The notes: generated by a model not told the origin, from the letters alone. A stretch of DNA of 64,000 nt from Bacteroidota bacterium (GCA_016868895.1 VGFK01000005.1:1-64000); one strand, 5' to 3'; shown: positions 14,893 to 23,989, counted from the stretch's first letter. Made by a program: numbers and translations.

Positions 14893-15933
14893 CTATATTT
14901 TACTTTTCACAAAATCCGTAATCAGCAATCCAATCAACGTTGCGAGTTGTTGGCTTTCGGCGTGGAGTTGTCCGGAAGAGCCTTTGCAGATGTGCAGGCT
15001 GCAGATGTTGGAATAGTTGCCGCAGAAGCGGATGAATTGCCGGGCTTGGTCGACCGACACCCCACCGGGATGTGTGGACATCGATCCGGAGTGGTTGACG
15101 GCATCCAGGTCAAGATCGACGGCTATCGGTTCATCATCGATGAAGGCAAACGATTGCGCAAGGGACTGCACAAAATTCAGTCGCTCGTCCACAAAAATCT
15201 CTTCATACGTGTGGTAATGAATATTCACATTGCTGTAGAGATCATCCATCATGCTTTGCGGATTGTTGTTCTCTTGTAATCCAATCACTGCATAACGGTG
15301 CAGATAGGATTCTTCCATGGCATAGCGAATGGCATTGCCGTTGTGCCGACCTTCCATGATGCGGTATCCTCCAAACGAAGAGAGATTGATGGCATTGATC
15401 ATGGGACGTTTTGTCTTGCCGGCTTTGTATAAATTTTTAGCAGCGGACTTGATGATGGGATACGCATTGTTGTGTCCACCTCCGACCACAATCGGAATTT
15501 TTCCCGAAGCAATAATGGCCTTCACTACCGATTCCACTTCTTCGTCGATGATGTTGGCAACAGCGTGCCGACATGCATCAATTTTTTCTTCTGTGTTCAT
15601 GTGGTGATGGTCGATCACCTGCTGCACATCGGAAAAATCAAAATAACCGGCTAGGATGACTTCGCTACCGGAGCAGGCATCGCTGCTCTGCAGGTTGAGA
15701 AACGCGTTGACAAAATGGAACCAGGTGTGTTCAGCACCTTTTGTGCCGTGATCGCCGAGAACACCGATGCATTCTGGAACGCCGATGCATACAAATCGTG
15801 CTTCGGGATGAGCGGAAAGAGAGGAAAGGCCATTTTTCAGGATCTGAGCGCGTTCTCCCAGTTTGGTTTCGTAGCGCCGAATCCGGGTATGGTCGAGCAG
15901 TTCCTTTTTTGTGTAAAAATGGAAGCGGGACAT
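14893..15933 (-). CDS. Formimidoylglutamase/arginase-family protein lacking part of the metal site
   Basis: The 346-residue protein has the ureohydrolase fold. IVVGGGHNNAYPII (H154) matches the first metal motif GGxH. EGRHNGNAIRYAMEESYLHR and YAVIGLQENNN match the formimidoylglutamase-like branch. AVDLDLDAVNHSGSM (D273, D275, D277) matches the third motif. The central motif DAHxD is replaced by SSFGG (residues 185-189), losing two Asp and one His that bind the manganese pair. Hydrolase activity is therefore doubtful; a regulatory or scaffold role is possible. Its stop abuts a mosaic repeat. An intact family member lies at 22946-23989. Confidence 0.75.
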   Translation of the reverse strand: MSRFHFYTKKELLDHTRIRRYETKLGERAQILKNGLSSLSAHPEARFVCIGVPECIGVLGDHGTKGAEHTWFHFVNAFLNLQSSDACSGSEVILAGYFDFSDVQQVIDHHHMNTEEKIDACRHAVANIIDEEVESVVKAIIASGKIPIVVGGGHNNAYPIIKSAAKNLYKAGKTKRPMINAINLSSFGGYRIMEGRHNGNAIRYAMEESYLHRYAVIGLQENNNPQSMMDDLYSNVNIHYHTYEEIFVDERLNFVQSLAQSFAFIDDEPIAVDLDLDAVNHSGSMSTHPGGVSVDQARQFIRFCGNYSNICSLHICKGSSGQLHAESQQLATLIGLLITDFVKSKI

Positions 15934-16010
15934 TTGCCTAAGGTAAAGATTTGGATCGATTAATTCATTAATTTTCAGACGCCAAAAACCAAGTGGAAAA
16001 ACGACTGTTT

Positions 16011-17747
16011 ATGCCGGATTTTGAGATCAAGAAACCTTCGAAGGAATATGATGCAATAGTTGTAGGATCGGGTGCAGGAGGAGGAATGGCCGCCTACGTG
16101 TTGGCCAATCAGGGATTGAAAGTGTGTTTGCTGGAAGCGGGACCGGATTACGATCCTGCCAAAAATATTACCCAGCTAAAAAATCCGTGGGAGTCGCCAC
16201 GCCGGGGTGCCAGCACCAAGTTCAGGCCCTTTGGCGATTTCGATGCCAGCTATTGGGGCTGGGAAATTGAAGGAGAACCGTATACCAAAGCTGCAGGAAC
16301 GCAGTGGGATTGGTGGCGTTCTCGGATGGTGGGAGGTCGCACCAACCACTGGGGCCGCATCTCCCTGCGATTTGGTCCCAAAGATTTCAAACGCAAAAGC
16401 ATTGACGGACTCGGCGACGACTGGCCGATTGGATACGAAGACATCAAACCGTATTACGATCGAATCGATAAATTAATTGGGGTATTCGGGACCAACGAAG
16501 GATTGGAAAACGATCCCGATGGAATTTTTCTTCCACCTCCCAAACCACGCTTGCACGAAATCTTCATCAAAAATTCTGCCGCAAAAGCAGGAGTACCAGT
16601 CATCCCATCGCGTTTGTCTATATTGACTCAGAAGATCAACGATGAGCGCGGACAATGTTTTTATTGTTCCCAATGCAACAGGGGTTGCACGGTGTACGGT
16701 GATTTTTCATCTTCGTCCGTGTTGGTGAAGCCCGCATTGAAGACCGGTAATGTGGACCTCATTACTGGCGCCATGGCGCGTGAAGTATTGACCAACGCGG
16801 AGGGGTTGGCAGTTGGAGTTTCGTATGTCAACAAGCACGATTTGTTGGAATACGAAGTCAGGGGCCGTGCTGTGATCCTGGCAGCCAGTGCCTGCGAATC
16901 TTCGCGCTTGCTTTTGAATTCAAAATCGCAGCGCCATCCCAACGGACTCGCCAACAGCAGCAATGTGGTGGGCAAGTACCTGCACGATTCAACCGGTGCG
17001 GCCATGGGCGGAATTCTTCCGGAGTTGTTTGATCGCAAGCGCTACAACGAAGATGGGGTAGGCGGCATGCACGTCTATTCACCCTGGTGGGGCGATAACA
17101 AGAAACTGGATTTCCCACGCGGATACCATATTGAATACTGGGGCGGAATGGGTCAGCCGGCCTATGGCTTTGGTTGGGGCATTGAAGGGCTGAATGGAAA
17201 GTATCCCGTAAACGGAGAAAAGAAGGAGGCCGGTGGATACGGTGCGTCATTGAAGCAAGATTACCGGTATTTCTATGGAGCAGGAGTGGGCATGGCCGGA
17301 AGGGGTGAAGCCATTCCGCTGGAATCAAATTATTGCGAGATCGATCCGAGTGTGGTCGATAAATATGGTATTCCCGTATTGCGTTTCCATGTGAAGTGGT
17401 CCGAGCACGAAGTGAAGCAGGCCAAGCACATGAAAGAGACGTTCAAGGAGATTATGCATTCCATGGGTGCTGTGATTACATGGGGCGATGATGGTCCCGA
17501 AAACAGTTACGGACTCGAATCGCCTGGAAAGATCATTCATGAAGCTGGAACGGTGAGGATGGGAAGTGATGCCAAGCGTTCTGCGTTGAACAAGTACAAT
17601 CAAGCGCACGATTGTAAGAATTTGTTTGTCGTGGACGGTGGAGCATTTGTGTCGCAGGCCGATAAAAACATCACCTGGACCATCTTGGCACTCTCCATGC
17701 GCGCCTCCGAATACCTGATTGAAGAAATGAAAAAACGCAACATATAA
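16011..17747 (+). CDS. GMC-family FAD-dependent sugar/alcohol dehydrogenase, catalytic subunit
   Basis: The protein (578 residues from this ATG) has the FAD-binding motif DAIVVGSGAGGGMAAYVLAN and a GRTNHWGRISLRFGP segment. A cysteine-rich loop (RGQCFYCSQCNRGCTVYGD, near residue 215) follows, and the C-terminal GMC signature includes AGTVRMGSDAKRSALN. It resembles glucoside-3-dehydrogenase or gluconate-2-dehydrogenase large subunits, which oxidise sugars and pass electrons to cytochromes. The next gene encodes the matching small subunit. I prefer the ATG at 16011; a GTG at 15993 would add six residues. No signal peptide is visible, so export may rely on the partner. Confidence 0.85.
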   Translation: MPDFEIKKPSKEYDAIVVGSGAGGGMAAYVLANQGLKVCLLEAGPDYDPAKNITQLKNPWESPRRGASTKFRPFGDFDASYWGWEIEGEPYTKAAGTQWDWWRSRMVGGRTNHWGRISLRFGPKDFKRKSIDGLGDDWPIGYEDIKPYYDRIDKLIGVFGTNEGLENDPDGIFLPPPKPRLHEIFIKNSAAKAGVPVIPSRLSILTQKINDERGQCFYCSQCNRGCTVYGDFSSSSVLVKPALKTGNVDLITGAMAREVLTNAEGLAVGVSYVNKHDLLEYEVRGRAVILAASACESSRLLLNSKSQRHPNGLANSSNVVGKYLHDSTGAAMGGILPELFDRKRYNEDGVGGMHVYSPWWGDNKKLDFPRGYHIEYWGGMGQPAYGFGWGIEGLNGKYPVNGEKKEAGGYGASLKQDYRYFYGAGVGMAGRGEAIPLESNYCEIDPSVVDKYGIPVLRFHVKWSEHEVKQAKHMKETFKEIMHSMGAVITWGDDGPENSYGLESPGKIIHEAGTVRMGSDAKRSALNKYNQAHDCKNLFVVDGGAFVSQADKNITWTILALSMRASEYLIEEMKKRNI

Positions 17748-17779
17748 CATACAACTTACAACGTACAACTTACAACATT
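17744..17779. repeat. Heptamer repeat after the GMC gene
   Basis: Starting at the TAA stop, about five NTACAAC-type heptamers (ACATACAACTTACAACG and on) fill most of the 38-base gap before the small-subunit gene. There is no GC palindrome. Unlike most other copies, it interrupts an apparent operon. Confidence 0.75.
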
Positions 17780-17785
17780 AATTAA

Positions 17786-18448
17786 ATGGATCGTCGAAAA
17801 TCGCTACAAGTCTTAACCCTCGGTACTCTTGGAGGTGCTGCTATTTTCAATGCCTGCAAGCCGGGTGAAGAAAAAGGAGAAGCTGCCAATCAATCTGTCG
17901 CGGACGGCTACACGCTGGACCGTCAGCCGGAAGAACTGGAGGCATACGACAAGATCGTTTCCGAAACATTTTTCACCGAACATGAAATGGCTACCATTAC
18001 GGTGCTTTCCGACATCATCATTCCCAAGGATGAAGTGAGCGGAAGTGCATCCGATGCCAAGGTGCCGGAGTTCATTGAATTCATTGTGAAGGACATGCCT
18101 TCGCATCAAGTGCCCATGCGGGGGGGATTGCGTTGGATCGATCGTCATGCATTCAAGAAGCACGGTAAAAACTTCAGCGCATGCAACGAGCAGGAGCGGA
18201 TCGGAATTGTAGATGAAATTGCTTACCCTGCAAAAGCAAAACCAGAAGTAGCGCAGGGCGTAGCGTTTTTCAGTTTGATGCGCAATTTAACCGCGTCCGG
18301 TTTTTATACATCGCAAATCGGCGTAAAGGATATTGGCTACATGGGCAATCAACCTAATCAATGGAACGGTGTCCCCGATGAAGTGCTCAAGCAGTACAAC
18401 GTGGCGTATACCGAGAAGGAAAACAAGGAGTGCGTAAAATATTCTTAA
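17786..18448 (+). CDS. Gluconate 2-dehydrogenase subunit 3 family lipoprotein
   Basis: The 220-residue protein starts MDRRKSLQVLTLGTLGGAAI and has a lipobox-like FNAC at residue 24, with an RRKSLQ Tat-like start. It is thus probably exported and lipidated. The middle contains ATITVLSDIIIPKDEVSGSA and a C-terminal NQPNQWNGVP. This is the pattern of the small subunit (DUF1932/subunit-3 family) that accompanies GMC dehydrogenases and carries them through the Tat system. It follows the GMC gene by 38 bases and precedes a Gfo/Idh/MocA gene by 23. Confidence 0.82.
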   Translation: MDRRKSLQVLTLGTLGGAAIFNACKPGEEKGEAANQSVADGYTLDRQPEELEAYDKIVSETFFTEHEMATITVLSDIIIPKDEVSGSASDAKVPEFIEFIVKDMPSHQVPMRGGLRWIDRHAFKKHGKNFSACNEQERIGIVDEIAYPAKAKPEVAQGVAFFSLMRNLTASGFYTSQIGVKDIGYMGNQPNQWNGVPDEVLKQYNVAYTEKENKECVKYS

Positions 18449-18471
18449 TTATACATTAATCAACGATTCGT

Positions 18472-19905
18472 ATGGCAAACAAAAATTATCAGCGCAGAAA
18501 GTTCATCAAGACAGGAGCAGCAGGTGTGGCTGCATTCACCATTGTGCCCCGCAATGTATTGGGAAAGGGATTTGTCGCGCCCAGCGACAAATTGCGCATC
18601 GCGGGTATTGGCGTGGGTGGTAAAGGAGAGAGCGACCTGACTTCTTTTGCGGAGAGTCCCAACGCTGAAATCGTTGCGTTGTGCGATGTGGACGATCGTG
18701 CCTCTGCAAAGTCCCGCAAAAATTTTCCCAAAGCAAAATACTATACGGATTTCCGGGAAATGCTCGAGAAAGAAAAAGATGTGATCGATGCCTGTTCCAT
18801 TTCTACGCCGGACAATACGCATGCCGTTGCCACACTTGCCGCCATGCAGTTGGGCAAGCACGTGTATACTCAAAAGCCATTGACGCATGATATTTATGAA
18901 GCGCGTGTGCTCACCGAAGCGGCAAAGCGCTATAAAGTGGTAACGCAGATGGGCAATCAGGGTGCTTCCGGAGATGGCGTGCGCAGAACCCAGGAGTTGA
19001 TACAGGCCGGATTGATTGGAGACGTGACCAAGGTGCACTGCTGGACCAATCGTCCCGTGTGGCCACAAGGCATTCCTACCCCGACTGGAAAGTTTGATCT
19101 CCCCAAGGAGTTGAATTGGGACCTCTGGATTGGTCCCGCTAAAATGATTGATTACAACCCCGCCTACCTGCCGTTCAACTGGAGAGGTTGGTGGGCATTT
19201 GGAACGGGATCACTGGGCGACATGGCCTGTCACATCATGGATCCGGTGTTCCGTTGTTTACCGATTCTGTATCCATCCGATGTGGAGTGTTCAGTAGCCA
19301 GCATTTGGAGGGCCATGTGGGATGATTCTGCGAACACCGATGCGTGTCCGCCTTCTACCATCATTCACCTGACCTATCCCCGCACCGATGGAAAGCCTGG
19401 TGACATCAAGGTCTCCTGGTACGATGGCGGATTGTTGCCGCAGCGCCCGGATGAACTGTTGCCTGAAGAAGCTTTTGGAAACTGGGACGGTGGAGTATTG
19501 TTTGAAGGTACAAAGGGTAAGTTGTTGGCCGATTGTTATGGGGCGAACCCGCGACTGCTTCCCACCAAATTGATGAAAGAAGTGACCTTGCCGAAAGAAA
19601 CCCTGAAGCGAGTGCCAGAAGGGCATTGGGTGCAGTGGGTCAATGCCTGCATAGCCGGTCATGGCAAGGGCGTGACCAGTTCACCGTTTGAATTTTCCGG
19701 TCCCTTCACCGAAAGCATTTTGATCGGCAATCTTGCAATCAGGAGCTGGATGATGAAGAATCCGAACCTGAAAGGGTGGGATGATAAGTATTTGGGAAGG
19801 AAGAAGCTGCTATGGGATGCGAAGAATTTGCGGATCACGAATTTTGAACCCGCCAACCAGTACGTCAAGCGCGAATACCGCGATGGCTGGAAGTTGGTGA
19901 TGTAA
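18472..19905 (+). CDS. Gfo/Idh/MocA-family oxidoreductase with Tat-like leader
   Basis: The 477-residue protein begins with a twin-arginine-type leader (QRRKFIKTGAAGVAAFTIVP) and a Rossmann domain (LRIAGIGVGGKGESDLTSF). The EKP-type motif reads TQKPLTHDIYEARVL (about residue 140). The C-terminal domain contains WWAFGTGSLGDMACHIMDPV, common in long Bacteroidota members often found with GMC dehydrogenases or DUF1080 hydrolases. It probably acts on an oxidised sugar in the periplasm. It ends the three-gene run starting with the GMC gene. The substrate is unknown. Confidence 0.85.
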   Translation: MANKNYQRRKFIKTGAAGVAAFTIVPRNVLGKGFVAPSDKLRIAGIGVGGKGESDLTSFAESPNAEIVALCDVDDRASAKSRKNFPKAKYYTDFREMLEKEKDVIDACSISTPDNTHAVATLAAMQLGKHVYTQKPLTHDIYEARVLTEAAKRYKVVTQMGNQGASGDGVRRTQELIQAGLIGDVTKVHCWTNRPVWPQGIPTPTGKFDLPKELNWDLWIGPAKMIDYNPAYLPFNWRGWWAFGTGSLGDMACHIMDPVFRCLPILYPSDVECSVASIWRAMWDDSANTDACPPSTIIHLTYPRTDGKPGDIKVSWYDGGLLPQRPDELLPEEAFGNWDGGVLFEGTKGKLLADCYGANPRLLPTKLMKEVTLPKETLKRVPEGHWVQWVNACIAGHGKGVTSSPFEFSGPFTESILIGNLAIRSWMMKNPNLKGWDDKYLGRKKLLWDAKNLRITNFEPANQYVKREYRDGWKLVM

Positions 19906-19943
19906 TCATGAATTCCGATATTTGCGGAGCTTAATTGAAACCA

Positions 19944-20120
19944 ATGGACAAAAGGATTTACACCCTCATTTTTCTGTACGTGGTATTTTTTATCATTGCA
20001 GTGAACATGTTGCTTTTCGCACCCGTTCAAAAGTTCATGACTGGATTTTTGTTTGGTGCAACGGGAGTTTTGATTTTCCTGATGTTCTTCTCCCTTTGGC
20101 TCGTGCAGCGCAAGGATTAA
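19944..20120 (+). CDS. Small two-helix membrane protein
   Basis: The 58-residue protein MDKRIYTLIFLYVVFFIIAV continues with a second hydrophobic segment (FLFGATGVLIFLMFFSLWLV) and ends QRKD. Two transmembrane helices separated by a short loop are clear. The frame can be read from a TTG nine bases upstream, but the ATG is more likely. I do not recognise a family. It converges with the TonB-type gene, overlapping it by 4 bases. Confidence 0.6.
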   Translation: MDKRIYTLIFLYVVFFIIAVNMLLFAPVQKFMTGFLFGATGVLIFLMFFSLWLVQRKD

Positions 20121-20989
20121 TTATTCACCCGGAAGTTGAATACGATGGTGCCGATTTGTTCTTCAGCACCTTCGGGGTCTGCCGTGAATTTCAGTTGTCG
20201 CGCTTTTTGCAAGGCGATGGCTTTCATTGAACTGTTGCCGGTGGTGGTTCCTCTGGGTTGAATGGTTGCACTCATAACATTTCCGTTACGGTCCACGCGG
20301 ATGTCTACTGCAATTTTAGCGTTCTCATTGAAATCATCCTGGAACGAAGGGAATCGATTTATTTTTCTTCCGGACAGTCCTTTGGAGATCGATACGCCAC
20401 CGTTTCCGTTTCCGCCTGTCCCGGTATAACTGTCGGAGTCAGGATCTCCGTTGGGTTTTCCCTGATTGCCTGTGCCACCCGCAATTCCTTGCCCCGCGCT
20501 TGGCTGATAGCTATCGGCATTGTTCCCTCCTTTACCGTTCCCATTCGCCGCCTTGAATAAGGCCTTGGGTTTTGGGGCGGGGGGGACTTCCACCGGCTTG
20601 GTTACTTCTTTAGGAGGATTTTTAGCCGCTGGTGTTGAAGCAGTAGATGGATTGATTGGTTGTGACTTGGGAGGTGAGGTTAGGGGAGGGATAACAACAG
20701 GTGGTGCTTCTTTGTCGTTATCGTTTGTCTCAATTTCTTTTGCTGATGCAAGTGCTGTAGATGGTTGTGGAGGAGCCGTGTTGTTGTCGACGAGCGCCGC
20801 CGGGTCTTCTGGCATCAGGGGTTCGATATCACCTGAGCCGGTTTCACTATCGCCCAGATTCACTTCCATTCCTTCTTCTTCTTTGATCGGTTCTTGTACC
20901 GGCGGCGTCCATGAAATCAAAAAACACAACAGGATCAACAGTCCCATGATGACGGTGGTGTAGATGGAGGCTTTGGTGGTAGGGTTCAA
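20117..20989 (-). CDS. TonB-family energy-transducer-like protein
   Basis: The 290-residue protein has one N-terminal membrane helix (residues 8-28: IYTTVIMGLLILLCFLISWT) and a long Pro/Lys/Glu- and then Gly/Asn-rich linker (about 35-205). The C-terminal domain (IAVDIRVDRNGNVMSATIQP, then KARQLKFTADP and IGTIVFNFRVNN) matches TonB C-terminal folds. It would link the proton motive force to outer-membrane receptors. ExbB/ExbD genes, often upstream, are not present; a heptamer repeat pair lies there instead. It may be a partner of an ExbBD set elsewhere. Confidence 0.78.
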   Translation of the reverse strand: MNPTTKASIYTTVIMGLLILLCFLISWTPPVQEPIKEEEGMEVNLGDSETGSGDIEPLMPEDPAALVDNNTAPPQPSTALASAKEIETNDNDKEAPPVVIPPLTSPPKSQPINPSTASTPAAKNPPKEVTKPVEVPPAPKPKALFKAANGNGKGGNNADSYQPSAGQGIAGGTGNQGKPNGDPDSDSYTGTGGNGNGGVSISKGLSGRKINRFPSFQDDFNENAKIAVDIRVDRNGNVMSATIQPRGTTTGNSSMKAIALQKARQLKFTADPEGAEEQIGTIVFNFRVNN

Positions 20990-20991
20990 TG

Positions 20992-21072
20992 AAGTTGTAA
21001 GTTGTAGGTTGTAAGTTAAATAGAATTATTTCATAAAAATGTTAAAGCCAACATACAACCTACAACGTATAA
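20992..21072. repeat. Inverted pair of heptamer arrays (MITE-like)
   Basis: G-rich heptamers (20993-21018) and C-rich heptamers (21051-21072) face each other across about 32 AT-rich bases. The pair occupies the whole gap between the TonB-type start and the radical SAM stop. The arrangement matches the ends of the S23/IVP unit at 9410-9891 without a gene inside. Confidence 0.65.
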
Positions 21073-22371
21073 TCATTTCGCATAATCCTTTTCAAACACT
21101 CCCTTAATCCGTTCCATGGGCGGATTGTAATATCCGAATTTGAGATCGGGGAATTCTTCGCGGATGAGTTCCATGAGATTGCGGATACCCATCATCTCCA
21201 TTGGCTCTGTAATTCCCATTCTGCCCAGGTACCAGTCGGGATCGATGTTGAAATTCCTCCACTGAATCATTTTCAAATTTGTTTTCCGAATCACGGAGCG
21301 CAGGGATTCGTATTCTGCTTCGGTATCGGTCATTCCGGGAAAAACAAAATAGTTGATTGAGCTCCATCCGCCGAATTGATTGACGATCGAGAGGCTTTCA
21401 AGGATGTCATCAAAGCGGTAGTTGTTGGGACGATAATAGCGTTCATACCAGGAGGCTTGCAATGAGTTCGTGCTCACCCGAATCGAATCGAGTCCCGCTT
21501 CACACAATGCCCTCACGGCTTTTGGCATGGAGCCGTTTGTGTTGATGTTGATGCTGCCTCGTTCGGTGTGTTTTCTGATTTCCGCAATGGCTTCGCGGAT
21601 GGTTTCCCACATGAGGAGTGGTTCGCCTTCGCATCCTTGTCCAAAACTCACGATGGGAAACGGTGCATTCATGAGATGTGGAACAGTGAACTCCACAATT
21701 TCTTCTTTGGTGGGTTTAAACAACAGGCGGTCTTGCGGAGACGTAATCGATTCCGATTCCGGTTGAAACGATATGCATCCGATGCAATTGGAATTGCAGG
21801 CAGGGGATGAAGGGATGGGGCATTCCCATCGACCTAAAAAATAATTGCGGGCAGCGGGACAGGTATACGTCCTGCAGCATTTTTCTGCCAGGTGTTGTAC
21901 CAGTCGGTTCTGCGGATATGCTTGCAGCATGGCTTCAACGCCGGTTTCGATTTTTTCGGCATCATAGCCAGCACATTCCTGTCGGATATCCGGTTCGATC
22001 CGAATGGCGGTCACCATGAACTGATCGTCGTACCATCCGGCAGCGGTATAGCAAAACAGGGGGAGGGTTACGGCGTTGGGACTGGTTTCAAAGGCGGCGA
22101 GAAAAGTACCGGTGTGGGCAGGGGGGACAAACGCCGCAACGGCCCAGCCTTTTTCGCACAGCCGCATCTCTCCGGTCTCTACATCAATGCCGATGCCTTT
22201 TCTTCCCGGCAATTCATAGAGCGAACCTCCATCGGGAAGCGGAATCCATTCATTCAACTCAACCGGAAATGCATCCCATCCGGAACGTCCTACTGCGTAA
22301 AGTGTTTCATCTTCGAAGATGTTGCCTTTCCCATCGGAGTACAACAGATAGGGGGAGTGCTGAAGGGCCAT
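21073..22371 (-). CDS. Radical SAM protein
   Basis: The 432-residue protein has an unusual N-terminal region of about 185 residues, then the cluster motif CNSNCIGC (C192, C196, C199), the CxxxCxxC of radical SAM enzymes. Motifs such as VSFGQGCEGEPLL (SAM-binding GGE-like) and SININTNGSMP follow. Cysteines at 165, 166, 171 and 184 before the motif could hold an additional cluster. The product is unknown. I use the ATG at 22371, because the longer frame starts at TTG. It follows a membrane-protein gene by 8 bases and may be expressed from a TAACTTTG box overlapping that gene's stop (22375-22382). Confidence 0.8.
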   Translation of the reverse strand: MALQHSPYLLYSDGKGNIFEDETLYAVGRSGWDAFPVELNEWIPLPDGGSLYELPGRKGIGIDVETGEMRLCEKGWAVAAFVPPAHTGTFLAAFETSPNAVTLPLFCYTAAGWYDDQFMVTAIRIEPDIRQECAGYDAEKIETGVEAMLQAYPQNRLVQHLAEKCCRTYTCPAARNYFLGRWECPIPSSPACNSNCIGCISFQPESESITSPQDRLLFKPTKEEIVEFTVPHLMNAPFPIVSFGQGCEGEPLLMWETIREAIAEIRKHTERGSININTNGSMPKAVRALCEAGLDSIRVSTNSLQASWYERYYRPNNYRFDDILESLSIVNQFGGWSSINYFVFPGMTDTEAEYESLRSVIRKTNLKMIQWRNFNIDPDWYLGRMGITEPMEMMGIRNLMELIREEFPDLKFGYYNPPMERIKGVFEKDYAK

Positions 22372-22379
22372 GTGCAAAG

Positions 22380-22940
22380 TTACCTATTTAGCATACGCTG
22401 GCAATAGGTGTTGAATTCATCGTCTTCGATCTCATAATCGTCTTCGGCTTCATCATCTGTTTGCATTTGAAGCAGCTGATTATTCCTAAAGTCGATGGTC
22501 AGCCAGCCATCTCGAATCAGCACATTTTGTACATCGCCCCAGGGAGTGATTTTTTTTACCCATCTGAATTGCACTATACCGGTGTCCGAGAAACCGATTT
22601 CGGTTTTCTGCAGCAGGAATCCTTCTGCAATCCCAAGTCCAATTAAAAGAATGTTGGAGTTGAAACCTTCTCCGAAAGCGGTCAGTCCGATGCCCGCTGT
22701 AAGCAGGATATACCGAAACCGAATGGGCTGCTGTTTTCTTTTTTCCATCAGATTGCTGATGGCCAGGATCACAACAATGAGCAGGCAGAGGTAGAGTGGC
22801 CAGCTTGATGCAGGCAGTTGAGTATTGATGATCAACAGGAGGAGGCATAGAGCAGTCAACAGCCATCCGGTGCGTTCGATGAGCGGTCGATTTTGATTCT
22901 TGAGTACAACGACGTAGTCGTAAATTTTTTGCTTGCGCAT
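22380..22940 (-). CDS. Hypothetical membrane protein
   Basis: The 186-residue protein has about four hydrophobic segments (WLLTALCLLLLIINTQL, PLYLCLLIVVILAISNL, FRYILLTAGIGLTAFG, NILLIGLGIAEGFLL). A soluble tail follows, containing WVKKITPWGDVQNVLIRDGW and an acidic end (DDEAEDDYEIEDDEF). The tail resembles a small PH-like or beta domain, but I do not recognise the family. It lies 5 bases after the agmatinase-type gene and 8 before the radical SAM gene, so the three may be one transcription unit. Confidence 0.6.
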   Translation of the reverse strand: MRKQKIYDYVVVLKNQNRPLIERTGWLLTALCLLLLIINTQLPASSWPLYLCLLIVVILAISNLMEKRKQQPIRFRYILLTAGIGLTAFGEGFNSNILLIGLGIAEGFLLQKTEIGFSDTGIVQFRWVKKITPWGDVQNVLIRDGWLTIDFRNNQLLQMQTDDEAEDDYEIEDDEFNTYCQRMLNR

Positions 22941-22945
22941 GAGCT

Positions 22946-23989
22946 CTATTTATCGCAGAGCATCAAGTTACAGAGTTTGAAGAGCACGCGAGCGCCTACG
23001 TTTTCATCCCATCCGTCTTTGCTCACGCCGGTTTCGCAGAGGTCGAAGCCGATGATTTTTCTACCGCTGGAGAGAATTTTTCGAAAGACAAAACTCAGTT
23101 GTTCCATTTCAAATCCGCCGGGGACGGGCGTTCCGGTGTGGGGACAGAGTTTCGGATCCAGTCCGTCGATATCATAACTGATGTACACGTGTTCCGGAAG
23201 TTGCGAAATCATTTCATCGGAGATATGCGACCAGGTTTGTCCCTCAAACTGTCGCTCTTTGATTTCTTTTTCAAAATAGGTAACGATGCGGAAATCACTT
23301 TGGCAGATGTAATTCCATTCCGACTCGCAGTAGTCGCGAATGCCTAGCTGAATCAGTTTCGATACCTGTGGAAAATCATTCAACACATTGAACATGATCG
23401 ATCCGTGGGAATGGTCGAGTCCCTCATACGATTTGCGCAGATCACAATGAGCATCGACTTGCAGGATGCCGAAATTCGAATAGGTTTCGCTCAGGGCTTT
23501 GATCAAACCGTAAGCCGTGCTGTGATCACCGCCCAGGAGTCCCACTTTCTTTCCTTTCTTGATCTGCTCCAGGCATTTTTCATAGACCCAGAGGTTCAGT
23601 TGCATGCATCCCTCGTTCACTTCCTTCAGGGTTTTACGCATGAACTTATTGGTCTCGATTTTTTCGCCAGAGTTGATGAAGTTGAGGTAGAGTTCGTTTT
23701 CCTTTCTGAGGATATCGTTCTTCAAGAGAATTTTTTTGTCGACTGCCTGCATGAACACGCCTTTCTTCCAGGCATTTTGAAATTGGCTGTCGAACAGGTC
23801 CACCTGCAAACTTGCTTCCAGGATGTGTTCCGGGGAGCGGGCGGTTCCACTTTTGAAGCTCACCGTCACTTCCCAGGGAACGGGAATGATGATCAACGAG
23901 GCGTTTTCTTCGGTGAAGGGGAGGCCAAATACATTGTTGTTGGCAACGCTCACTCCGTTGGGGTCGAACCGGGAAAGGTCGGCTATCAT
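22946..23989 (-). CDS. Agmatinase/arginase-family ureohydrolase (intact metal site)
   Basis: The 347-residue protein has all three manganese motifs: LLGGDHSTAYG (H156), VDAHCDLR (D179, H181, D183) and YISYDIDGLDP (near residue 270). CPHTGTPVPGGFEMEQL completes the active site. Family members hydrolyse guanidino compounds such as agmatine, arginine or guanidinobutyrate, releasing urea. The exact substrate is not decidable; agmatinase fits the loop length and the aguA/aguB genes 5 kb away would form a second route from agmatine. An N-terminal 100-residue region is longer than in typical agmatinases. Confidence 0.82.
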   Translation of the reverse strand: MIADLSRFDPNGVSVANNNVFGLPFTEENASLIIIPVPWEVTVSFKSGTARSPEHILEASLQVDLFDSQFQNAWKKGVFMQAVDKKILLKNDILRKENELYLNFINSGEKIETNKFMRKTLKEVNEGCMQLNLWVYEKCLEQIKKGKKVGLLGGDHSTAYGLIKALSETYSNFGILQVDAHCDLRKSYEGLDHSHGSIMFNVLNDFPQVSKLIQLGIRDYCESEWNYICQSDFRIVTYFEKEIKERQFEGQTWSHISDEMISQLPEHVYISYDIDGLDPKLCPHTGTPVPGGFEMEQLSFVFRKILSSGRKIIGFDLCETGVSKDGWDENVGARVLFKLCNLMLCDK

